Assembly: GCA_020062205.1 (NCBI GenBank)
Contig: JAGUWT010000011.1
Location: 1-12,461 of the forward strand
Direction: 5' to 3'
From: Thermodesulfovibrionales bacterium
GTDB lineage: Bacteria > Nitrospirota > Thermodesulfovibrionia > Thermodesulfovibrionales > SM23-35
DNA length: 12,461 nt
Below are positions 5,573 through 12,379 of this stretch, in pieces (the first letter of the stretch is position 1; every line of letters begins with the position of its first letter). The notes under the pieces are model-generated. The model ran no database searches and was not told the origin of the DNA. It worked only from the letters and a program-made list of their open reading frames with translations. The position numbers and the translations under genes were made by a program.

Positions 5573-7426
5573 ATGGGCATTCTCATAGGAACAGTCACCT
5601 ATCCTGATCTAAGGAGAGACGAAAGTATCGTTCGTTCTGCGGCGATCTCGATTGGGGAAGGAACAGAGAGTAAAACGACTATATTAAATCTACAGGGATG
5701 TTGTATGGGGAGGGTCTCTTTTGCCCGGGAGAGAGGTTCTGAAGGAGGCAGGGTTGTGACAATGGGTGAATCAGGACTTATGTGGACTGGGTATATTACT
5801 GATATTGACAGGATAAAGCAGCTTTTGGAAGATGCCGGGGTAGTAGTATATGAAGGAAGCAGCGATGCTCAGATACTCCTTGAATCATATTTCAAGTTTG
5901 GCGTTGAGAGCCTTCAGGAATTGAACGGGCTGTACAGCATTGTAATATGGGATGACACAAAGAGACGTTTTTCAGCGGTAACGGACAGATATGGTTTTAC
6001 AAAGATTTACTACTGGCTTGGCCCAGACGGCATGATGTTTGCCAGTGAATGCAAGGCAATTATACAGCATCCCAAATATCATAAAGACATTGACAAAGAG
6101 GGGATAGTGAATTTTTTAGGCGCGGGTTACTGCTTTGGCGAGACTACTCTGTTTCAAGGTATAAAGTTAATTCCGCAAGGATGTTTCATGGTCTATGATG
6201 GGAGGGGCGTATCATTTAAGAAATACTGGGATTATTCGGTTAAGCCGGTTACAGGAACGATAGAGGGGTTTACTGACAAGTTTTACTACAATCTCCAGAG
6301 CGCTTTTGAACGGTGTGTCAATGGAGAAAAAAACGTATTTATCCCTATCAGTGGTGGACTGGATTCAAGAACTATCGCTGGAATAGCAAAAAATTGTGGT
6401 AAGAGCATATTCGGTTGTACTGTAGGGCTAATGAAAAGCCGAGATGTATGCTATGGTAAGAAGATTGCGAAAAAATTTTACGTTAATCATACAGTGTTGC
6501 CCATATCGAGTGATTATATTGCACAATATGGACCTTCTGGTGTGAAATTAGCAGAGGGGACTGTTACCAACCATGTTTTTTTTATACTAAGAATTTTAGA
6601 TTGTAACATTATACCAAACATCATGGTTAGTGGCTTTATTGGTGACGTCTTAACAGGCAAGAATCTGTTTGCCGGCATGACAAACAGCGAAGAAATGAAG
6701 AAATTTAGGTTTCTGAGGGCTTTTAATTGCCCCGAGCTGAATGATATTCTAAATTCTTCGTTTAAGTCACTAATTGGAATTAACAGTGATTATTGGAATA
6801 AATCATTACATTCGGCTGACGCAGAAGCTTTTGCTGACAAACTCGTGATTTTGTCGCTGCGGGAGAGGCAAAGACGATATACAACTTTTCTTATAAACCA
6901 TCTTGGACGTGAATTGAATGTTGTCGCTCCTTTTTCGGACAACCAGTTTGTGGATTTTATAATGACTATACCTCCTGAGTTGAGAATAGAGCAGAAACTA
7001 TATAAGAACGTAATACTGAACAAATTGCCATTCGTTGCAGATATCCCTCGGGACAAAACAGGTGAGCGGATACGTTCCACATGGTGGTCATGGAGATGGG
7101 AATATTTGAAAGGTATGGTACCCCATTGCATAAGGCAGAAATATTCCGGTTTGCGATACAGACTTGCAGATTATCCCATTACTCAGAAAATAGGGATAGG
7201 ATATAAAAGACCTTGTTGGTGCATTGACGCCGATGATTCTATTAGATCTGGCAGTTTTTCCTATTTCCGTGAATTGTTCTCTGATAGGGAACATATGGTC
7301 GATTTGTTTCAAATTGATGCTGTTGATAAACTTTTTAAGGACCATGTGGAGAGGCGTATTCATGCATATGACAAATTATGCGCTATCGCGACTATCATAG
7401 AATGGCGCCGGCAGTTTAAACTTTAA
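5573..7426 (+). CDS. Asparagine-synthetase-like protein lacking the glutaminase nucleophile
   Basis: A 617-residue protein with the two-domain AsnB architecture. The N-terminal Ntn-like domain (about 1-210) is recognisable from the ELNGLYSIVIWDDTKRRFSAVTDRYGFTKIYYW region and FASECKAII. The C-terminal synthetase domain has the PP-loop SGGLDS at 260-265. In true AsnB the second residue is the catalytic Cys. Here the protein starts MGILIGTV and the usual NGEIYN is replaced by TGYITD. No ATG, GTG or TTG lies upstream in frame back to the TGA at 5534. It therefore probably does not hydrolyse glutamine. Like beta-lactam synthetase or other AsnB relatives, it may adenylate a carboxylate and use ammonia or an amine directly. 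It starts 59 bases after the ATP-grasp gene, with no clear Shine-Dalgarno. Confidence 0.85.
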   Translation: MGILIGTVTYPDLRRDESIVRSAAISIGEGTESKTTILNLQGCCMGRVSFARERGSEGGRVVTMGESGLMWTGYITDIDRIKQLLEDAGVVVYEGSSDAQILLESYFKFGVESLQELNGLYSIVIWDDTKRRFSAVTDRYGFTKIYYWLGPDGMMFASECKAIIQHPKYHKDIDKEGIVNFLGAGYCFGETTLFQGIKLIPQGCFMVYDGRGVSFKKYWDYSVKPVTGTIEGFTDKFYYNLQSAFERCVNGEKNVFIPISGGLDSRTIAGIAKNCGKSIFGCTVGLMKSRDVCYGKKIAKKFYVNHTVLPISSDYIAQYGPSGVKLAEGTVTNHVFFILRILDCNIIPNIMVSGFIGDVLTGKNLFAGMTNSEEMKKFRFLRAFNCPELNDILNSSFKSLIGINSDYWNKSLHSADAEAFADKLVILSLRERQRRYTTFLINHLGRELNVVAPFSDNQFVDFIMTIPPELRIEQKLYKNVILNKLPFVADIPRDKTGERIRSTWWSWRWEYLKGMVPHCIRQKYSGLRYRLADYPITQKIGIGYKRPCWCIDADDSIRSGSFSYFRELFSDREHMVDLFQIDAVDKLFKDHVERRIHAYDKLCAIATIIEWRRQFKL

Positions 7427-7492
7427 AAATGAGTAAGATTGCAAGAAATTATAGTCGGTTTAGAGAAAAAGCATAAAAACAGATTTTAGGAG

Positions 7493-8848
7493 ATGCTCGA
7501 AGAAGAAATGGATAAAATATTACTGAGTAAACCTAATTTCTCCGTAGAAGATGGTAATCACGTAGCTTCGTCAACTATCCTCGTTAATGGCGGTTCATAT
7601 GAACTAAAATACAAGGTTTCCGAAGGGCCCATAGCTCATAATTCCGATGCTTTTTTGGCAGCTTGTCTGTTTTCCGCCATGAAACTCGGAAGAACTCTGC
7701 AAATTAACGGCAATATTTCACCAAAACTTCTTGATACAATACAAACAATCCAGGACATATTTCACAAGTGGTATCCTGAATTTCAAAAAATATCAGTGTT
7801 AGCTGAACCGAAAAAGCCTGATAACATTCATGAAATGAAAGATATAGGATGCTTTTTTTCTGGCGGTCTCGATTCTTTTTATACGCTTCTTAAACACCGT
7901 GATGAAATTACTAAAGTCATATTCATTCATGGTGCAGATATCTGGCTAAATGATCGCAGCAAGCGAACTATGGTATCAAGAGAACTTCAAAAGGCAGCTT
8001 CGGAATTGAATCTACCGATTGTAGAAGTTGAAACCAATGCACATGAATTCTCGGATGCTCAAGGGCTGAGTTGGCCTTTTCATTCTTTCGGAAGTGTTTT
8101 AGCAGGTGTGGCGCTTTTATTATCGCCACAATTTAAAAAAATATATATTCCTTCATCAGAATCATATGCCCGTTTGGATCCTTGTGGATCTCACCCGCTA
8201 CTTGATCCACTCTGGAGTACTGAAGATCTCGAAATAGTACACGACGGATGTGAAGCCAACAGAGTGGAAAAAGCCTTTCGGATAGCGCAGTCTGATGTAG
8301 CTCTCAGAACCTTACGTGTCTGTTGGCAAAACCTCCATTGGTTCGGTGACAATCACTATGACGAGAAAGTTGTATATAATTGTGGTTCGTGTGAGAAGTG
8401 TTTACGCACGATGATTAATTTATATGCTGTTGGCGTATTGGAGAGATGCAGTACTTTTAAAAACAAGATTGACATTGAGAAGGTTGCTGGAATGGAAATA
8501 GATCATGACTTAGCTCTTTATCATGTGGAAGATAATCTTCAAGCTGTGAAAAAAAGGGATAACGATTCTGACTTGGTGAAATCACTTCAGGCTTGTATTG
8601 ATAATTATCAAAACAGGAAGCTGGTGATGGAAATCAATAAAAACCTTCATCAACTCATAGAATCTGACGCCTGGAGAGAATTAGTGAATAACAGGAGAGA
8701 AACTCTTTTTAAATCTTTTTTGGGAATTCAAGGTAACTGGATTTTAAAAGAAGTGCTCAAAGAAAAAGTGAAGGGATTGGATAAGAGGCTGTTGAAGGGT
8801 ACGCTACTTCATATTTTTAAAATCCTTCCTCGAACAAAAAAAAATTGA
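7493..8848 (+). CDS. QueC/ExsB-like PP-loop ATPase with Cys4 zinc site
   Basis: A 451-residue protein. The centre has a PP-loop, CFFSGGLDSFYTLL, with SGGLDS at 123-128. A four-cysteine cluster follows: C277 (RVCWQ), C297, C300 and C303 (NCGSCEKCLRTM), matching the zinc site of 7-cyano-7-deazaguanine synthase. True QueC is about 220-240 residues. This one has an extra N-terminal domain of about 115 residues and a C-terminal helical extension of about 140, so it is unlikely to make preQ0. Such large relatives occur in polysaccharide clusters with unknown substrates; the chemistry is probably ATP activation of a carboxylate or carbonyl. TAGGAG at 7487-7492 abuts the first ATG. The ATG at 7508 is 15 bases from it, so the start is uncertain. 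The stop overlaps the next gene's ATG (TGATG). Confidence 0.82.
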   Translation: MLEEEMDKILLSKPNFSVEDGNHVASSTILVNGGSYELKYKVSEGPIAHNSDAFLAACLFSAMKLGRTLQINGNISPKLLDTIQTIQDIFHKWYPEFQKISVLAEPKKPDNIHEMKDIGCFFSGGLDSFYTLLKHRDEITKVIFIHGADIWLNDRSKRTMVSRELQKAASELNLPIVEVETNAHEFSDAQGLSWPFHSFGSVLAGVALLLSPQFKKIYIPSSESYARLDPCGSHPLLDPLWSTEDLEIVHDGCEANRVEKAFRIAQSDVALRTLRVCWQNLHWFGDNHYDEKVVYNCGSCEKCLRTMINLYAVGVLERCSTFKNKIDIEKVAGMEIDHDLALYHVEDNLQAVKKRDNDSDLVKSLQACIDNYQNRKLVMEINKNLHQLIESDAWRELVNNRRETLFKSFLGIQGNWILKEVLKEKVKGLDKRLLKGTLLHIFKILPRTKKN

Positions 8849-9516
8849 TGGGAACAAAAGAAGTCAAGCGCTTTTTGAAAAGGATACCCTCTCAGACCAA
8901 GAAACCTCCGGTTTTGAGTGCAGTGTTGGCCGATTCGCTTACCTATCTCGGAGAAGATGCTCTAAACGACTTATATGAGCAAGTGACCAGGCTCGAAAAC
9001 GAAGGGTCTGACGGCATCTTGATTGAGGCGGGCTGTGCGTTAGGCGGCTCCGCTATCGTGATTGCAACCGCCAAGTCAAGCTCTCGACCCTTCTACGTAT
9101 ATGACATGTTTGGCATGATTCCGCCCCCGTCAGATCGTGATGGCGAAGACGTTCACAAGCGCTATGAGATAATTAAAAGCGGGAAATCCAGTGGAATCGG
9201 TGGACAGAAATACTATGGCTACGAAGAAAATCTTTTCGATAAGGTAGGCTATAATTTCAGTAGATATAATGTTCCCATAGATAAAAACAACGTTTATTTG
9301 GTCAAGGGATTGTTCCAAGACACGCTTTACGTTCAAGATAAGGTAGCATTAGCACACATAGATGTCGATTGGTACGAATCAGTAAAGACCTGTCTTGAGC
9401 GAATTGAGCCCCATCTGATTGCTGGCAGTGTTCTTGTGATTGATGATTATGACCATTGGTCTGGCTGTAAGAATGCTGTGGACGATATACTTCAGAGACA
9501 AAAGGGATCAGTATGA
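8848..9516 (+). CDS. TylF/MycF-type O-methyltransferase, C-terminus frameshifted
   Basis: A 222-residue SAM-dependent methyltransferase. The SAM loop is EAGCALGGSA from residue 60. The metal-binding acids fit D172 (HIDVDWY) and the pair D199-D200 (VIDDYD), as in the macrocin O-methyltransferase family, which methylates sugar hydroxyls. The frame ends at TGA 9514-9516 after QRQKGSV. In the next frame, from 9506 to a TGA at 9554-9556, the sequence reads DQYEFIRRSRLHIVRK, exactly the sort of tail expected after the family's 'GC.nAVDdil' segment. One extra base in the aaaaggg tract (9500-9506) would explain it. The core is intact, so the enzyme may be active, weakened, or the shift may be a sequencing error. 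The ATG at 8848 overlaps the preceding stop. The gene looks more GC-rich than its neighbours. Confidence 0.85.
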   Translation: MGTKEVKRFLKRIPSQTKKPPVLSAVLADSLTYLGEDALNDLYEQVTRLENEGSDGILIEAGCALGGSAIVIATAKSSSRPFYVYDMFGMIPPPSDRDGEDVHKRYEIIKSGKSSGIGGQKYYGYEENLFDKVGYNFSRYNVPIDKNNVYLVKGLFQDTLYVQDKVALAHIDVDWYESVKTCLERIEPHLIAGSVLVIDDYDHWSGCKNAVDDILQRQKGSV

Positions 9517-9556
9517 GTTCATTCGGAGATCAAGACTTCACATAGTTCGTAAGTGA
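9506..9556 (+). other. Out-of-frame C-terminal segment of the methyltransferase
   Basis: Sixteen codons plus TGA, in the +1 frame relative to the methyltransferase gene, encode DQYEFIRRSRLHIVRK. The ending resembles the last strand and basic tail of TylF-family proteins. It joins smoothly after ...ILQRQK if one base of the aaaaggg run is removed. Confidence 0.65.
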
Positions 9557-9802
9557 GGCCATGATAATAGCATTACGAGACGCTTTATCGGACTGCTATT
9601 CCGCTGCGCTTTATAGTGGTAGTTGAGCTTGGCCGTTATTCAAAATTATCACTCATGAAAAAGCCTTTAAAACTGTCGACTTCAATCATAAATCATTACT
9701 CATCGGTAGTATTCGAAGTGCACATTTCCATGTGAGCTTTAGTCGGTACATGGTCTAACGTGGCTGAAATATAAAATCTTATCTATTACAATTGGAGAAT
9801 AT
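9557..9802. other. Intergenic gap with no convincing gene
   Basis: This 246-base gap separates the methyltransferase from the pyruvyl-transferase gene. Only very short frames occur, such as 22 codons from 9561 and 26 codons from 9655, neither with a good ribosome site or recognisable product. The first third is more GC-rich and may be decayed coding sequence. AT-rich sequence near 9768-9777 (atataaaatc) could be a -10 region for the next gene, but no matching -35 box was found. GGAG at 9794-9797 serves the gene at 9803. Confidence 0.4.
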
Positions 9803-11116
9803 ATGAATAAATCAAAGGGTAATAAAGTACTTGTATTTATATCAAATGGACATACGTTAAAAAACAAGGGTGATTATGCGATGCTCCTTGGCTTGCTTCA
9901 ATGGCTTTCACAAATCAAAAGGACAGATGAACTCATTGTCTATACATTTAATCCTGAACAATTTAGTAATAATATCAATGCTCGGGTGGTCTGGTCACCT
10001 GAAATATTTTTTTCCTATTTGACCAAATGGCAGACGTCTTCGAATCCATTAGGGGCATGGTTAGCAAGAGTTCTCGCGATATTTACAGGTTTGTGGTTAG
10101 CAATAAATTTTTTTCTGTTTACTTTAATAGGTCATTGTTTCATTAAAAATGCAGCCTGTTTGGGCTTTTATTCACAACTTTTAAATGCAAAAGCACTATT
10201 TTTTGCCGGTGGGGGTTATCTTAACAGCATTTGGTGGTTAGAAGGATTATACGCAAAAGCTTTTCCAGCGTTGTTATCTAAATTTACTAAAGTTCCAATT
10301 TTACTCACAAGTCAGGGATTGGGACCATTCAATCATATTTTGGATCGATGTGTTGCAAGAATGTTATTTAAGCATGCAGATGTTATCGGTGTGCGAGATG
10401 GAAAAAGATCTGAAGAATTGGTTAAAAGTGTTAGTGGACAGATTTCAAAAGTTGTGCACACAGGAGATGATGCTTTATTAATAAAACCTGCAAATTATTC
10501 AAATTTAATGAGAGTCATGGAAGAAGAACATTTACCCAGTGGGTCTTTTTTAATCGGCATCAATATACGTGATGCATCAAGTTATTCTGCGAATTATGAA
10601 AAGCCGAATATCATCCGTTATGCAAATTTACTTGATACAATTGTGGGCGAATCAAATAGACATCTGATTTTTGTCCCGATCAGTTATAACGACGAAGATG
10701 ACGACAGAAAGAGTGCACAGAAAATAGTTGATTCAATGCGCTTTCGCGATCGGGTTTCCATCATTCATAATGAATATACACCATCTGAACTAAGGGGACT
10801 CATTGGCAAATTGCATTTTGCAATTGGAACGTCATATCATTTTCTCCTATTTGCCTTAAGTTCTAACGTGCCATCTGTAGGAGTGTATCAGAATGACTAT
10901 TATAAGCAAAAAATCGAAGGTCTTTTTTCCTTATTTGATATGGAAGAATATTGCCTGGATATGAATGTGAACGATTTACAGACTGTGATTTCAACATGCA
11001 ATAAAGCCCTGCAAAATTATGATCGAGTTGTACAACATTTAATATCGCGTAATGAACACCTTACGCGGACATCAATGGCAAACCGAAAAATGTTTGAACA
11101 GAAATTCAATATTTGA
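9803..11116 (+). CDS. Polysaccharide pyruvyl transferase family protein
   Basis: A 437-residue member of the family that includes CsaB, WcaK and EpsO-type enzymes, which add ketal-linked pyruvate from phosphoenolpyruvate to sugars. Visible features are an N-terminal Rossmann-like start (KVLVFISNGH...NKGDYAMLLGLLQWL), the glycine motif FFAGGGYL at 133-140, LLTSQGLGP, DVIGVRDGKRSEELV, GDDALL, IGINIRD, and the C-terminal GTSYHF with His346 in the usual 'GtR.Ha' position. An unusual hydrophobic stretch of about 27 residues (86-112, WLARVLAIFTGLW onward) lies inside the N-terminal half and may associate with the membrane. It has a clear ribosome site, GGAG 9794-9797, 5 bases before the ATG. The preceding 246-base gap suggests its own promoter. 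Some family members have other roles, so the substrate is unassigned. Confidence 0.85.
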   Translation: MNKSKGNKVLVFISNGHTLKNKGDYAMLLGLLQWLSQIKRTDELIVYTFNPEQFSNNINARVVWSPEIFFSYLTKWQTSSNPLGAWLARVLAIFTGLWLAINFFLFTLIGHCFIKNAACLGFYSQLLNAKALFFAGGGYLNSIWWLEGLYAKAFPALLSKFTKVPILLTSQGLGPFNHILDRCVARMLFKHADVIGVRDGKRSEELVKSVSGQISKVVHTGDDALLIKPANYSNLMRVMEEEHLPSGSFLIGINIRDASSYSANYEKPNIIRYANLLDTIVGESNRHLIFVPISYNDEDDDRKSAQKIVDSMRFRDRVSIIHNEYTPSELRGLIGKLHFAIGTSYHFLLFALSSNVPSVGVYQNDYYKQKIEGLFSLFDMEEYCLDMNVNDLQTVISTCNKALQNYDRVVQHLISRNEHLTRTSMANRKMFEQKFNI

Positions 11117-11166
11117 TCGTTTCTCATCTTTATGGACAATTATTTTCCCAAAAAATATTGTGATTT

Positions 11167-11928
11167 ATGAATGATAGTCCTTTAATTTCTGTGATTATTC
11201 CTTGTTATAACCAGGGAAGATATCTTACTGATGCCATTGAGAGCGTCCTTTCGCAAAGTCACACAAACTGGGAATGCATCATCATTAATGATGGTTCAAC
11301 TGATAACACCAGAGACGTTGCTCTCAAATATATGAATGTATATCCGCAAATTAAATATATAGAACAACCGAATAGAGGGTTATCAAGCGCTCTAAATCGT
11401 GGAATTGATGAAGCAAAGGGTGATTATATTCAATTTCTTGATGCTGATGATCTTATTGCACCTGAAAAGTTAGAACTTCAATGTAAATCTTTATATGGTA
11501 TATCTAATTTAAAATTATCATATTGTGACTTTTACTATTGTGATAAGAACGATATTAGAAAAGAGGTGCTCAAGGGTTTATACCCTCCACCAAAATTTAT
11601 CATGGCTAGCCCACTTATGGACATGGCTGTACGGTGGGAGGATGATCTTAGTATACCGTCCCATTGTTTCTTGTTTGATGCGCGACTGTTTCATGAACAC
11701 CATATCAGATTTGATGAAGAACTTCCCAACCATGAGGATTGGGATTGTTGGATGAAGATATTTGCTTTGAATCCAGTCATAACGTTCGTTGATAAAAAGT
11801 TATCTATTTACCGAGTCCATGGAAGCTCTATGAGCCACCAACGAAAGAAAATGCGTAAAGGATTTATTATGGCTGTTAAAAAGCAGCAAAAATTATTTTT
11901 TCATAATAATAAGGAAATAAGTAGGTGA
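11167..11928 (+). CDS. Family 2 glycosyltransferase, probably truncated by a nonsense codon
   Basis: A 253-residue GT-A fold enzyme that would transfer a sugar from a nucleotide sugar to the growing glycan at the inner membrane. Seen are the start ISVIIPCYNQG, the nucleotide-binding INDGSTDN at 40-47, the metal-binding DxD as LDADD (D92, D94), and the acidic pair E190-D191 (NHEDWD) supplying the likely catalytic base. YRVHGSSMS near 222-230 marks the end of the catalytic domain. The TGA at 11926-11928 is followed in the same frame by 55 more coding-like codons to a TAG at 12094. A CGA-to-TGA change would explain this. The catalytic domain is complete before the stop, so activity may remain. 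It starts 50 bases after the previous gene, with only a weak ribosome site. Confidence 0.88.
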   Translation: MNDSPLISVIIPCYNQGRYLTDAIESVLSQSHTNWECIIINDGSTDNTRDVALKYMNVYPQIKYIEQPNRGLSSALNRGIDEAKGDYIQFLDADDLIAPEKLELQCKSLYGISNLKLSYCDFYYCDKNDIRKEVLKGLYPPPKFIMASPLMDMAVRWEDDLSIPSHCFLFDARLFHEHHIRFDEELPNHEDWDCWMKIFALNPVITFVDKKLSIYRVHGSSMSHQRKKMRKGFIMAVKKQQKLFFHNNKEISR

Positions 11929-12096
11929 TTAAAACAACAGCTTAAAAAAGTAAAACGGCGTTATCATAAAAAATCACCACTTGAAAAGGCCTGGCATACC
12001 TTTTCCAATTCATTGCATAAAGTATATTCAAAATCTGTCCCCTGGCCGATTCAAAAGATATGTTATCGAATAGTAAAAGGGAAATTCCAAGAATAG
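11929..12096 (+). other. In-frame open extension after the glycosyltransferase stop
   Basis: Fifty-five sense codons followed by TAG at 12094-12096, in the same frame as the GT2 gene. The encoded segment is basic and aromatic: LKQQLKKVKRRYHKK, then SPLEKAWHTFSNSLHKVY and KSVPWPIQKICYRIVKGK. This resembles the basic, amphipathic C-terminal tails that attach many GT2 enzymes to the membrane. There is no start codon with a ribosome site of its own. It is most simply the original C-terminus, separated by a single stop codon. Confidence 0.6.
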
Positions 12097-12256
12097 AGCC
12101 AATACTCAGAGGTAGAATGGATACAATCATCAAGTTTGAAAACGTTTCAAAGAAGTATTCTATTCGGCATAGAACCACCAAGAAACCTTTGCATGTAAAC
12201 AGATGGCTAAAGTTCGTCCCCTTTATTGGGAATGGAAAGTTTCGTAAAGAGGACTT

Positions 12257-12276
12257 CTGGGCATTACTGGGCATTA
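12257..12276 (+). repeat. 10-bp tandem duplication causing the wzt frameshift
   Basis: ctgggcatta occurs twice in direct succession (12257-12266 and 12267-12276). The intact wzt has it once, at 3523-3532, in the same protein context (DFWALKD). The extra 10 bases shift the frame by one. Slippage between the two copies could restore the reading frame. Confidence 0.92.
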
Positions 12277-12312
12277 AAGGATGTGTCTTTTAAGATAAAG
12301 AAGGGTGAAACT

Positions 12313-12379
12313 GTAGGGATTATAGGTCCTAATGGTGCGGGGAAAAGTACAATATTAAAGCTTTTAGCTGGAATTACGA
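12313..12379 (+). repeat. 67-nt direct repeat within wzt (right copy)
   Basis: Identical base for base to 3569-3635 in the intact wzt and lying downstream of the frameshift. A crossover here would join the intact head of the first wzt to the remainder of the second. Confidence 0.85.

Noticed and set aside
5569..5574. Perfect TATAAT just at the AsnB-like start
   Set aside because: It overlaps the ATG itself, no -35 box was found at the right distance, and the operon context does not require a promoter here.
6790..7363. Two minus-strand frames opposite the AsnB-like gene
   Set aside because: They are shadows of a clear AsnB-family coding frame, with no recognisable protein or ribosome sites.
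7429..7476. Mini-ORF of 15 codons (MSKIARNYSRFREKA) between the AsnB-like and PP-loop genes
   Set aside because: Too short, no ribosome site and no recognisable family. It might be a leftover gene start but cannot be supported.
9655..9735. 26-codon frame in the gap before the pyruvyl-transferase gene
   Set aside because: No ribosome site and no resemblance to a known protein; expected by chance in AT-rich sequence.
9622..9759. Integron attC-like sequences (gttgagc at 9622-9628, gtctaac at 9753-9759)
   Set aside because: On either strand the two core sites are in the wrong order for attC, and no pairing between the flanks was found.
12060..12116. Upstream extension of the second wzt to an ATG at 12060
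   Set aside because: The first 19 residues have no counterpart in the other wzt copies and overlap the GT2 tail; MDT at 12117 with GAGG before it is the conserved start.
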